Source: Spirochaetales bacterium Spiro_09 (GTDB lineage: Bacteria > Spirochaetota > Spirochaetia > Treponematales > Treponemataceae). From it: a DNA stretch of 62,966 bases. Positions 44,721 through 52,603 of the stretch are shown here, one piece after another (position 1 is the first letter of the stretch; the number at the start of each line of letters is the position of its first letter). The notes beneath the pieces were generated by a model. That model was not told where the DNA came from. It made no database searches and saw only the letters and a list, made by a program, of their open reading frames with translations. Location of the stretch: assembly GCA_001604385.1 (NCBI GenBank), contig LVBK01000012.1, positions 1 to 62,966 of the forward strand, given 5' to 3'. Made by a program: the position numbers and the translations under genes.

Positions 44721-45713
44721 TCATTGCCGGGGGCGCAGGGAATGGAGCCGTATATTGTCCAGCTCTTCGGCCGTCAGAACCCCTTCCCGGTAGAGGGTCA
44801 GATATTCCTCGCTGAGAGATACGTCAAAGACGACACGGTCGTCGGTGTTGATGGTAACCGGAACCCCCGCACGGTAGAGCGCGGCGACCGGGTGAGAGGC
44901 GATTGACCGGGCGCGGCCCAGGCGGACGTTGCTCGTCGGGCAGATATTGAGCGTCGTACCCCGCTTGGCAAGGTAGTCCACGACCGCGGGATTCTCCGCC
45001 GCGCTGATGCCGTGCTGCACGGCGTCAAGATCAAAAAGCTCGACCACGCGGCGGACAGAGTCGGCGCCGCGCAATTCGCCCGCATGGGCCTTGAGCGTCA
45101 AACCCCTGTCTTTCGCCATCCGGTACAAGGGGACATACTCGGCATCGTCGCCGACGCGCTCATCCCCGTATAAGTCTATTGAACAAAAAAAGCCGGTGTC
45201 GAGCGCGCGGGAAACCCGGTCTTCCACCCGGGAAAGCGTTGACCCTTTCGCCATACCAAGCTCGGGTCTGACTTCAAGGGTACTACCCGGATGACGCGCG
45301 CGGACGGTCTCAATGACGGCCTGCGCGTCGGCGACCATACGGCCAGCATCCCCGTCAAAGAGATCCACCATGGAAGAATCGATGCTCGGCTCGATCACGG
45401 TCACTCCGTCCCGGATAGCGCATTCCAGGGTGTTCTCGAAAAAGAACCGGTAAAATTTCCACAAATCCTGTCCTTCCAGACCATTGTACGGCTCGGCCAG
45501 GGTAACCAGAAGATAATGGTCAAAGTCCGTAAAATCGGGAAAGACGGCCGGAGGCGGCGGAAGCTTTTTTCCGCACCAGGCGGCGTAATCCGCGCGCCGT
45601 CCGCCGCACAGGCCATGAATATGCAAATCCCCCTTGGGAACGGAAGCCAGGAGTATTTGATCGTCACTGCGGAGCGCGGTCATAAACCGCAGGGAATCAG
45701 GATGTGCGTTCAT
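44721..45713 (-). CDS. Adenosine deaminase-family hydrolase
   Basis: A 330-residue metal-dependent TIM-barrel hydrolase. Metal and catalytic motifs are complete: GDLHIHGLCGG (HxH), LKAHAGELRG (His and Glu), VQHGISA, CPTSNVRLG and VTINTDDRVVF (two Asp). Adenine deaminase activity cannot be ruled out. The start at 45713 overlaps the PatB-like gene by 17 nt, so the two are co-expressed. A purine salvage step beside C-S lyases would fit recycling of adenosylhomocysteine products, which is an inference. Confidence 0.9.
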   Translation of the reverse strand: MNAHPDSLRFMTALRSDDQILLASVPKGDLHIHGLCGGRRADYAAWCGKKLPPPPAVFPDFTDFDHYLLVTLAEPYNGLEGQDLWKFYRFFFENTLECAIRDGVTVIEPSIDSSMVDLFDGDAGRMVADAQAVIETVRARHPGSTLEVRPELGMAKGSTLSRVEDRVSRALDTGFFCSIDLYGDERVGDDAEYVPLYRMAKDRGLTLKAHAGELRGADSVRRVVELFDLDAVQHGISAAENPAVVDYLAKRGTTLNICPTSNVRLGRARSIASHPVAALYRAGVPVTINTDDRVVFDVSLSEEYLTLYREGVLTAEELDNIRLHSLRPRQ

Positions 45714-46896
45714 GCATCCATGATGCAAGACGGCCAAGCCCTTCGTCAAGCAGCGCGCGCGGGCAGGCGCAGTTGAAGCGGATATGGCCCTCGCCGCCGG
45801 GACCGAACGCGCTTCCCGCGCTCAGCCGGATGCGACCCTCGCGGGCAAGAAGCTGTACCAGCTCGCGGTCATCTGCAAGACCGAGCCGTTTGATAACCCG
45901 CCGCGCGTCAGCCCACACCAGATAGCCCGCGTCCGGGCGGACCGGATCGAAGCCGACTTGGGACAAAACGTCCACCGTGCGGTCAATCGACAGACGGAGA
46001 TAGGCAAGCAGTTCCCCGAGCCAGGGCCCGCCCGAACGGTAGGCTTCATGGGCGGCGACAAGGCTGAACACGTTGGGCTGGCTGACGCCCGAGGCGTCAA
46101 GACCCTTGCGAAGACGCGCGCGCAGACTTTCATCGCCGACCGCAAAATGGGACAGGTGCAAACCCGCCAGATTGAAGGTTTTATTGGGCGCGCTCACCAC
46201 CACTGTCTGCGGATACCCGAAGGAAGGCTCGGCAAGGCTGACAAAGGGTTCCCCCGAAACCGCAAGGTCTCCGTGAATTTCGTCACTGATCAACAGGAGT
46301 CCTTCCGTACGGCAAAAAGAGACCACGGTGTGGAGTTCAGACCGGGACCAGAGCCGGCCACCCGGATTGTGAGGCGAACACCAGAGCACGGCTTCGACAG
46401 GCGTTCCCCCCGCGCGGGATTCGTTCACCACGCGACGCGCGTTCTCCTCATCAAAATAAAATCTTCCCTTATCACTTGTGCCAAGAGGCAGGCGCACAAC
46501 CGTGCGGCCATTGTCCGCAATAATATGGTAAAAGGGATAATACACCGGAGTGCAGACAAGCACACCGGCAAGCGGCGAGGTCAGAGCGCGCAATATAATG
46601 CCGAGGGAAGGCACACAGCCGGGACCAAGCAGAAAAGAAGAGGCGTCAACCGGCGCGTTATAGCGCGTGCGATACCAGGAGGCGACCAGTTCAGGATACT
46701 CCGCGGGCACCGAGGTATAGCCAAATACCGGATGGGCGGCACGATCCCGGATTGCCTCAAGAACGGTTGGCGGCGGGGCGAAGTCCATGTCGGCAACCCA
46801 AAACGGGAGAACCGGTTCTTTTCCCTCGACATTCTCGCGGTCATCCCATTTCAGGGACCAGGTGTTGTTGCGGTCAATTACTGTATCAAAATCCAT
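45697..46896 (-). CDS. PatB/MalY-type PLP-dependent C-S lyase
   Basis: A 399-residue fold-type I aminotransferase-like enzyme. VLWCSPHNPGGRLW and the Schiff-base Lys in SAPNKTFNLAGLH identify the PatB/MalY group, which cleaves cystathionine or cysteine with beta-elimination. Substrate choice cannot be read from sequence. GGGGGAAGGC precedes the start. It is divergent from a second sulfur-amino-acid PLP enzyme, with a palindrome between them. Confidence 0.9.
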   Translation of the reverse strand: MDFDTVIDRNNTWSLKWDDRENVEGKEPVLPFWVADMDFAPPPTVLEAIRDRAAHPVFGYTSVPAEYPELVASWYRTRYNAPVDASSFLLGPGCVPSLGIILRALTSPLAGVLVCTPVYYPFYHIIADNGRTVVRLPLGTSDKGRFYFDEENARRVVNESRAGGTPVEAVLWCSPHNPGGRLWSRSELHTVVSFCRTEGLLLISDEIHGDLAVSGEPFVSLAEPSFGYPQTVVVSAPNKTFNLAGLHLSHFAVGDESLRARLRKGLDASGVSQPNVFSLVAAHEAYRSGGPWLGELLAYLRLSIDRTVDVLSQVGFDPVRPDAGYLVWADARRVIKRLGLADDRELVQLLAREGRIRLSAGSAFGPGGEGHIRFNCACPRALLDEGLGRLASWMHERTS

Positions 46897-46934
46897 GCCT
46901 TCCCCCTTGACGCATCCGTCTAATTCCTATAAAT

Positions 46935-46949
46935 CCTATAGCATATAGG
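46935..46949. promoter_or_regulatory. Palindrome between divergent PLP-enzyme genes
   Basis: CCTATA-GCA-TATAGG, perfect 6-bp arms, with another CCTATA 9 bp upstream. A possible minus-strand promoter (TTGTCA 46956-46961, TAGGAT 46933-46938) runs through it. It is likely an operator for both genes. Confidence 0.5.
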
Positions 46950-46987
46950 CAGTATTGACAAGAGGATTACCACAAGAGGAGGCCGAC

Positions 46988-48175
46988 ATGAGGGGAGAAA
47001 AGCATAACTGGTCACTGGAAACGAGGGCCGTTCAGGGAGCGCAGGGTGGAGATCCGGTAACGGGAGCCATCAGTTTTCCGATTTATCAAAGCGCGACCTT
47101 CGAGCATCCCGCGCTGAACGAGACGACTGGCTGGGATTATTCCCGGCAGGGAAACCCGACCCGGAGCGAGCTTGAGGCGACCATCGCGGCGCTGGAAGGC
47201 GGTTTGCGCGGGTATGCCTTTTCGACCGGTATGGCTGCCCTTTCCGCCGTGCTCGATCTGCTGGAAAAAGGCGACCACGCCATTCTTTCCGAAGACCTCT
47301 ATGGCGGTACCTGGCGGCTGTTTGACGAATGCGCCCGCCGACGGGGCATTGCCTTCGATTTTGTTGATACCCGGGACGTCGCGCGTGTCGAGCAGGCACT
47401 TTGCCCGACAACCCGGCTGGTGCTTGCAGAAAGCCCGTCAAACCCCATGGCGCGGGTCAGCGATCTGGCGGCCCTGGCAGCGCTCTGCAAGCAAAACGGC
47501 TGTCTTTTTGCCGTGGATAATACCTTCTTGTCCCCGCTTTTCCAGCGGCCGCTTGAGCTGGGCGCCGACATGGTCATTCATTCGGGGAGCAAGTTTCTTG
47601 CCGGCCACAACGACACCCTTGCGGGCTTTGTGGTTGTGGGCTCGGGAGGTTCGGAGGCACAGGCCCTTGCCGACCGGCTGACGCTCATTCACAAGACTAC
47701 CGGAGCGGTTCTCTCGCCCTTTGACTCGTGGCTTGTGCTTCGCGGCATAAAAACGCTTGCCGTCCGCATAGAAAGGCAGGAAGAATCCGCGCTGCGCATT
47801 GCGCTATTTTTGCAGGGACACCCGGAGGTTGAAGAAGTGTACTACGCGGGACTTCCGGACCATCCGCAATATGAGCTTTCCCGGCGGCAGGCGAGCGGCT
47901 TTGGCAGCATGATTTCCTTCCGGGTCAGGTCGAAAGATCAGATCGCACAGGTCCTTGAGCGCGTTCAATTGATCCGCTTTGCCGAAAGCCTGGGCGGGGT
48001 GGAATCCCTCATAACCTTTCCCTGGCAGCAAACCCATGCCGCCATTCCGGAAGATTTTCGCAGGCGTCTCGGCGTGGACGAACGGCTCTTGCGGCTGTCG
48101 GTGGGCATCGAAAAAGCCGAGGACCTGATCGCCGATCTTGAAGAGGCCCTTGTTGACTGCTATCAATATTGTTGA
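46988..48175 (+). CDS. Cys/Met-metabolism PLP enzyme (cystathionine gamma-lyase/synthase or methionine gamma-lyase type)
   Basis: A 395-residue enzyme of the trans-sulfuration family. FPIYQSATFEH, YSRQGNPTRSELE, SEDLYGGTWRLF and the Schiff-base Lys202 in HSGSKFLAGHNDTLAG are intact. Which reaction it performs cannot be decided by eye. AGAGGAGG sets the ATG at 46988. The last five codons (CYQYC) and the TGA are supplied by a copy of the dispersed palindromic repeat, so the native C-terminus may have been replaced. Confidence 0.9.
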   Translation: MRGEKHNWSLETRAVQGAQGGDPVTGAISFPIYQSATFEHPALNETTGWDYSRQGNPTRSELEATIAALEGGLRGYAFSTGMAALSAVLDLLEKGDHAILSEDLYGGTWRLFDECARRRGIAFDFVDTRDVARVEQALCPTTRLVLAESPSNPMARVSDLAALAALCKQNGCLFAVDNTFLSPLFQRPLELGADMVIHSGSKFLAGHNDTLAGFVVVGSGGSEAQALADRLTLIHKTTGAVLSPFDSWLVLRGIKTLAVRIERQEESALRIALFLQGHPEVEEVYYAGLPDHPQYELSRRQASGFGSMISFRVRSKDQIAQVLERVQLIRFAESLGGVESLITFPWQQTHAAIPEDFRRRLGVDERLLRLSVGIEKAEDLIADLEEALVDCYQYC

Positions 48176-48181
48176 TATCAG
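48157..48181 (+). repeat. Dispersed 25-bp palindromic repeat overlapping a stop codon
   Basis: It differs from the complete unit at 15331 by a single base (second arm TTGATATCAG). It encodes the last residues and the TGA of the PLP enzyme. Similarity with the copy at 50144 continues to 48192. Confidence 0.9.
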
Positions 48182-48212
48182 GAATCCGCCTTCGTTCAGT
48201 TTTGGCCTTAGC

Positions 48213-48755
48213 TCAGTATTGTTCATCCTCCATGAAAGACTCTGCCGCTTGCGGACCAAAGCCGATGCCAGTAATGACACCGGTGCCACGATATACGCGC
48301 ATCAAAATGAAACTTTCTTGTCCCGAACGCCCCAATTCACTGTCCAGAACATCGGCCCGGGACGGGGAAGCGTAGTAACGGGTAAAATGTGGCTCGATGT
48401 GGCCAAAACCCGCAGAGCGCAGTGTGAGCCAGGCCTCTGTGTCATCGGGCTTTACAAGACGTATACCGGAAATATAGGCAAAACCGGAGTCGTCAGACGA
48501 GAGAACGGCATAGAGAGTCTTTCCTGCGGGTAATTCATCGAGCACGGCATAATCCGGAGGCTGCTCGAGAGCTGGTACGGAAAAATTGACATAGCGACCG
48601 CGGAAGGGATCATAGGGATCAAAGCCCGCAATCTGAAATTTCCATACCTCTGGACGGGAGAGGGCCAGCTCGCTTTTCACCAGAACGGCAAGATTGGGAG
48701 CCAGGGCACACGCGAAAGCCGCACCGAGAATCAGTACTCGTAATTTTATATTCAT
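48213..48755 (-). CDS. GDYXXLXY-type membrane-anchored protein
   Basis: A 180-residue protein with one N-terminal membrane segment and a periplasmic domain containing DPYDPFRGRYVNFSVPAL, the signature (R-G-x-Y-V-x-L/F) of the protein usually encoded with DUF2157. AAGGAG precedes the ATG at 48755, which overlaps the DUF2157 gene by 4 nt. The function is unknown. Confidence 0.82.
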   Translation of the reverse strand: MNIKLRVLILGAAFACALAPNLAVLVKSELALSRPEVWKFQIAGFDPYDPFRGRYVNFSVPALEQPPDYAVLDELPAGKTLYAVLSSDDSGFAYISGIRLVKPDDTEAWLTLRSAGFGHIEPHFTRYYASPSRADVLDSELGRSGQESFILMRVYRGTGVITGIGFGPQAAESFMEDEQY

Positions 48756-50092
48756 AGCGGGCTCCTTTTTGTGCTGCGTCGGGAAAGAAGTACATTCGCC
48801 GACAAAAAGGCTATACCAACCCCGATGAAAATAAGGCCCCGGACCACCATGTGCTCGAAAAAGCCCTCGACAAAGATAAACCGGAGCGACACCAACACAC
48901 AGACAAGGGCAACCGCACAGCGGGTATCGCCCTGCCTGCCGTGCCGAAAGCCCCATAGAATACGGAATAGCGCCGCGGCAAGGATTGCAAGGTTCATCCC
49001 CAGATGCACGGCAATCAAAACACCATCATTATCGAAAGCGGACAGGCTGACATAACAGAGAACGATGACACCGGCAAGAATTCCATCACCCAGAAAGCGG
49101 AAATCCTTTCGTCGAACCGTCCGGTAAACAAGGGATGCGAACAATACGGCAAATACAAGGAGAACGGCGTAGTCCGACAAGACGGCAATCCCTGCACCGC
49201 TTTCTATCAGACGATAATGACGCCAGCCAATGTCATGCCAGGGCCAGGAATAGGTCAGCATAAAGGAAAGAACGTACAGGCCAAGAGATCCGGCAACCGC
49301 AAAGGGTTTCATAATATCGCTTCCGGTGCCGAAGAAGGTGGACCGTGAAAATAAAGAAAGGACGGCAAAGAAACAGGCATATACCAGCATCCAGAGGCCG
49401 GGCAGTGTTTTCTCCAGACTGATGCCGATACCGCAGGTCAGGGCAAGGATGAGAAGCCAGGACAGAAAGGGAGTGGCCGCACTGTACGGACAGTGCCGAA
49501 AGGAATGGATCAGACGGGGAAGAAGGGCGCCAAACAGGGGCCAGTATATAAAGGTCGGGTTTCCGGCAGTTTGCGCAAGCACAGCCCAAACCGTCAGGGC
49601 TACAAGATATAACAGAGTGCCTGCCTGCGAGTGCAGCACATAGAGTACCGGCAGGGAAACGACGGCCGAGGCGAGCGCAAGCGATTCCGCCGACCCCGGG
49701 ATATGATAGATCTGCGACAGGAGGGCGGCGCAGGCAGCAAAACCGGTCATGCACACAATGGTTGAGGCCTCGCGCCAGGCTGCAGAGCCCTCCCTGCGGC
49801 ATACGGTGTAGAACGCAAGAGCATATCCCGAAACAAGGGGAATACCGGCAAGCAAGAGCCGAACCGGCCGGGCGAGCTCTTCCCAATTAACGGCGGCCAG
49901 CACGATAAGACCCAGTACTATCAGGGCAGCGCCAAGGGAGGCGAAAACGGTCATCAGGGTAGTATCTCCGACGGAAGCCGCCGGTGTTTCATAGCGCGCG
50001 CATAACCGATCAGCCGTTTCCGGATCGATGATGCCCTCGGAGCGAAGTACGGAAATTTCACGCAATAACCAGCGGCGACGGGATTCAGTCAT
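48752..50092 (-). CDS. DUF2157 membrane protein
   Basis: A 446-residue protein. A soluble N-terminus (RWLLREISVLRSEGIIDPETADRLCARYE) is the DUF2157 helix pair, then about ten to twelve membrane segments follow. It forms a two-gene unit with the GDYXXLXY-type protein downstream. AAGGAG precedes the start. The unit sits between two same-orientation copies of the dispersed repeat. The role is unknown. Confidence 0.88.
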   Translation of the reverse strand: MTESRRRWLLREISVLRSEGIIDPETADRLCARYETPAASVGDTTLMTVFASLGAALIVLGLIVLAAVNWEELARPVRLLLAGIPLVSGYALAFYTVCRREGSAAWREASTIVCMTGFAACAALLSQIYHIPGSAESLALASAVVSLPVLYVLHSQAGTLLYLVALTVWAVLAQTAGNPTFIYWPLFGALLPRLIHSFRHCPYSAATPFLSWLLILALTCGIGISLEKTLPGLWMLVYACFFAVLSLFSRSTFFGTGSDIMKPFAVAGSLGLYVLSFMLTYSWPWHDIGWRHYRLIESGAGIAVLSDYAVLLVFAVLFASLVYRTVRRKDFRFLGDGILAGVIVLCYVSLSAFDNDGVLIAVHLGMNLAILAAALFRILWGFRHGRQGDTRCAVALVCVLVSLRFIFVEGFFEHMVVRGLIFIGVGIAFLSANVLLSRRSTKRSPL

Positions 50093-50143
50093 GGGGGGCT
50101 CCTTTTGACATAGTATGATTGTAACCCTGATTGTCCGATTTTA

Positions 50144-50179
50144 CTGCTATCAATATTGTTGAAATCGGGAATCTGCCTT
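50144..50179 (+). repeat. Dispersed palindromic repeat, longer copy
   Basis: CTGCTATCAATATTG core plus TTGAAATCGGG. Over 36 nt it matches the copy at 48157-48192 at 33 positions, in the same orientation. It lies between divergent genes. Confidence 0.85.
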
Positions 50180-50207
50180 TTCAGGACACCGGATAGCGTT
50201 TTATACT
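50178..50207 (+). promoter_or_regulatory. Promoter with short or no leader
   Basis: TTTTCA (50178-50183), an 18-bp spacer and TATACT (50202-50207). The ATG at 50219 is 11 nt after the -10 box and lacks a Shine-Dalgarno. Confidence 0.45.
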
Positions 50208-50218
50208 ATTGTCCGAAT

Positions 50219-50677
50219 ATGACATATATCAGGGAATTCTGGATAACACTGATTTCTCATGGCAGGTTGATTGCGCTTGCCGCCTCGTTGTCGGCCATTC
50301 TTTTCGCTCTTGCGGTCATCACCCTCCCCCTGGTCATCATCGCCATACCCGCTGACTACTTTACCCGCGAACGGGATCCAGGCGCAGGAGGGCTTCTGGC
50401 CATAACAAAAAAGCGTCTCGGCCGGTATGGCCATCCGCTTCTTGTCATCCTCGTCCTCATGGTAAAAAACCTCGTCGGTCTCGGCTTTTTCCTTGCAGGC
50501 TTCATTATGCTGTTTATACCGGGACAGGGGCTCCTGACCATGTTCGCGGGGCTTCTCCTTGTTAACTTTCCGGGTAAACGGCGGCTTGAATTGTCAATTG
50601 TCCGGAAGAAGGCAATCCGCGCGGCAATCGGCTGGATTCGCGCGAAGGCGCATAAGGAACCGCTTTCCATACCCTGA
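50219..50677 (+). CDS. Small membrane protein (PGPGW-like)
   Basis: A 152-residue protein with three to four hydrophobic segments and a central FIPGQGLLTMFAGLLLVNFPGKRR, which resembles the short transmembrane proteins with a PGPGW motif. The function is unknown. The start at 50219 has TATACT 11 nt upstream. It converges with the radical SAM gene. Confidence 0.65.
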   Translation: MTYIREFWITLISHGRLIALAASLSAILFALAVITLPLVIIAIPADYFTRERDPGAGGLLAITKKRLGRYGHPLLVILVLMVKNLVGLGFFLAGFIMLFIPGQGLLTMFAGLLLVNFPGKRRLELSIVRKKAIRAAIGWIRAKAHKEPLSIP

Positions 50678-50692
50678 CGCATCAAAAGAATA

Positions 50693-51955
50693 TCAGAGGC
50701 TCTCGGTCATCACCTGCAGGGAAGGATAGTCAAAGTATGCGCCCTTCTCCTGTAAATTGGCCGCAAGCATGGCGAGCCGGTCATTTCCAAGCAATGCCGC
50801 CAGGGAATCCGCTCCAGACGAGACCGCCATGCGCTGCACAAACCGTTCGGTCAGAATTCGGGTTATCGGGAAGGGATCAGAATCTGCCACGATAGTGCGT
50901 TTTCGCCGGAGTGCAGTCCGCTCGGCGGCAAGGGAGTCGGCAAAACGGTCGGTCGCTGCCTTAAGCGGCCGGGTGTCGATGCCGCGCAGGGAATACAGGC
51001 TTTGCATATGGCACAGAAGTACAAAAAACGCATCGGGCGGACACAGTAAATCGCGATAGACACGGTGCGGAATCATTTGCGGCAGGCCCCGTTCCCGCAC
51101 CCTGCGATCCAGGTTTTTCACAAACGTCCGGCCGACGTCCGCTACCGGCATGCCGGATTGGCGATTCTCCCGGTACAGGCGGTCATAGAGCGGCCTGAGC
51201 GCAGGATAACGGGCGTCAATAACGGACAAAAAGGCGTCTTTTTGACTGCCCGGCCGCAGGGTCAGGCCGCCGGGATACACAAAATCGGCGCCGGCGGCGG
51301 ACGCGGCATCGAGCAGGGCGGAAAAGGACTCGTCGACGTCGCTGATACCCGGACACAGCGGCATCGCCATCACACCGGAAGAAAAACCGCGCTCTTTGGC
51401 CAGGCGAACGACGGCAAGCCGCGCCGCCGCACTCGAGGCGCCCGGTTCAAGAAGCCGCGCGTCCTCGTCGTTCACGGTCGTTACCGTCACAATGACCAAA
51501 ACCCGGGGAAAGCGGGACAGAATATCAAAATCGCGCAGAATTACGTCACTCTTTGTCAAAATAACGAGCGGTAATCCGGTTTCCGACAAATGGCCCAGAA
51601 CCTTCCGCATAATGCCAAGTTCGCGTTCAAGGGGCTGATACACATCGGTAACGCCCGAACCGATGCAAATGGAACCGTATTCGCGCGCCAGCGCGTGCGA
51701 GGACACATCGGCTGCAACCCGTTCGGCCAGATTCATCCGCACGCTGATGTCCCGGTCAAACTGTCCCTCGACGAAATATTTCTCGGCCCGTCCGTCGCAG
51801 TACGCGCAGGCGTGCTCACAGCCCCGGTAGGGCGCAAGGCCGCGATACAGCGATACCAGGAAGGGTTCCGGAAGCCGCGCCCGGCTAATACCGGTTTTCG
51901 CTTCCAGAACGGTATGAGAAGTCGTCGCGCACGGGGAATCCGGAATCGCATCCAT
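50693..51955 (-). CDS. Radical SAM protein (SPL-like)
   Basis: A 420-residue enzyme with the 4Fe-4S/SAM motif in GCEHACAYCDGRAEKYF (CxxxCxYC), followed by VTDVYQPLERELGIMRK and a barrel with VTVTTVNDEDARLLEPGA. These are features of spore photoproduct lyase-like radical SAM proteins common in non-sporing anaerobes. The reaction is unknown. The ATG at 51955 has no clear Shine-Dalgarno. It is divergent from the PadR gene. Confidence 0.88.
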   Translation of the reverse strand: MDAIPDSPCATTSHTVLEAKTGISRARLPEPFLVSLYRGLAPYRGCEHACAYCDGRAEKYFVEGQFDRDISVRMNLAERVAADVSSHALAREYGSICIGSGVTDVYQPLERELGIMRKVLGHLSETGLPLVILTKSDVILRDFDILSRFPRVLVIVTVTTVNDEDARLLEPGASSAAARLAVVRLAKERGFSSGVMAMPLCPGISDVDESFSALLDAASAAGADFVYPGGLTLRPGSQKDAFLSVIDARYPALRPLYDRLYRENRQSGMPVADVGRTFVKNLDRRVRERGLPQMIPHRVYRDLLCPPDAFFVLLCHMQSLYSLRGIDTRPLKAATDRFADSLAAERTALRRKRTIVADSDPFPITRILTERFVQRMAVSSGADSLAALLGNDRLAMLAANLQEKGAYFDYPSLQVMTESL

Positions 51956-52003
51956 AAGTAATACTACCAAAGTGCCACATTTGTCTCAACACGCACACGT
52001 CAC

Positions 52004-52053
52004 TTGACAATTCATATATTCCACAAGTAGAATATATCACAAGAGGAATATAT
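52004..52053 (+). promoter_or_regulatory. PadR promoter with operator and tandem duplication
   Basis: TTGACA (52004-52009), an 18-bp spacer and TAGAAT (52028-52033). ATATATTC (52014-52021) and GAATATAT (52030-52037) form an inverted repeat over the spacer and -10. A 16-bp unit starting CACAAG is tandemly repeated (52022-52037, 52038-52053; 14 of 16 identical) and runs into the Shine-Dalgarno and ATG. Confidence 0.7.
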
Positions 52054-52603
52054 GTCACTCAAACACGGATTATTGGGTTTGCTTGAATACGGTGACATGA
52101 CCGGGTATGAACTGTGCAAGGTATTTAACGACTCGCTTGCCTTTTTTTGGCAGGCCACCACCAGCCAGGTATACCGGGAACTGTCGGCCATGGAAAAAAA
52201 AGGATGGCTGTGCTCGGGAGAGGTTATTCAGAGCGGCAAGCCGAACAAGAAGGTTTACGGTATTACCGATGAGGGAAGATCGGAACTGACGCAGTGGCTT
52301 GCCCGGGACCTCAAGAAAAGCGACGTCGAAACCCGAAGTGCGTTTCTCATGAAAATATTCTTGTCCGGCCGCACCGATCCCCGCCAGGCAATCGAAAACC
52401 TGCGCGCCTTCCGAGACATCCATGTACAGGAACTGTCCAAGCTGGAAAAGAGCTCGGCGATCGACACCTACGGACAGGACATGAAAGACAATCTGATCCC
52501 CCTCTTCTGGGGCCTGACCGCACGCTTTGGCAGTGAATATTACCGCATGTGCATCGCATGGGCAGACGAATCAATTCGCATACTTACGGAGGTATCGCAA
52601 TGA
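52052..52603 (+). CDS. PadR-family transcriptional regulator
   Basis: A 183-residue regulator. The winged helix region reads LGLLEYGDMTGYELCKVF and TSQVYRELSAMEKKGWL, with the C-terminal dimerisation domain of the longer PadR subfamily. AGAGG precedes the ATG. It overlaps the flavoprotein gene downstream (ATGA), which it probably controls, together with itself, through the inverted repeat over its promoter. Confidence 0.92.
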   Translation: MSLKHGLLGLLEYGDMTGYELCKVFNDSLAFFWQATTSQVYRELSAMEKKGWLCSGEVIQSGKPNKKVYGITDEGRSELTQWLARDLKKSDVETRSAFLMKIFLSGRTDPRQAIENLRAFRDIHVQELSKLEKSSAIDTYGQDMKDNLIPLFWGLTARFGSEYYRMCIAWADESIRILTEVSQ

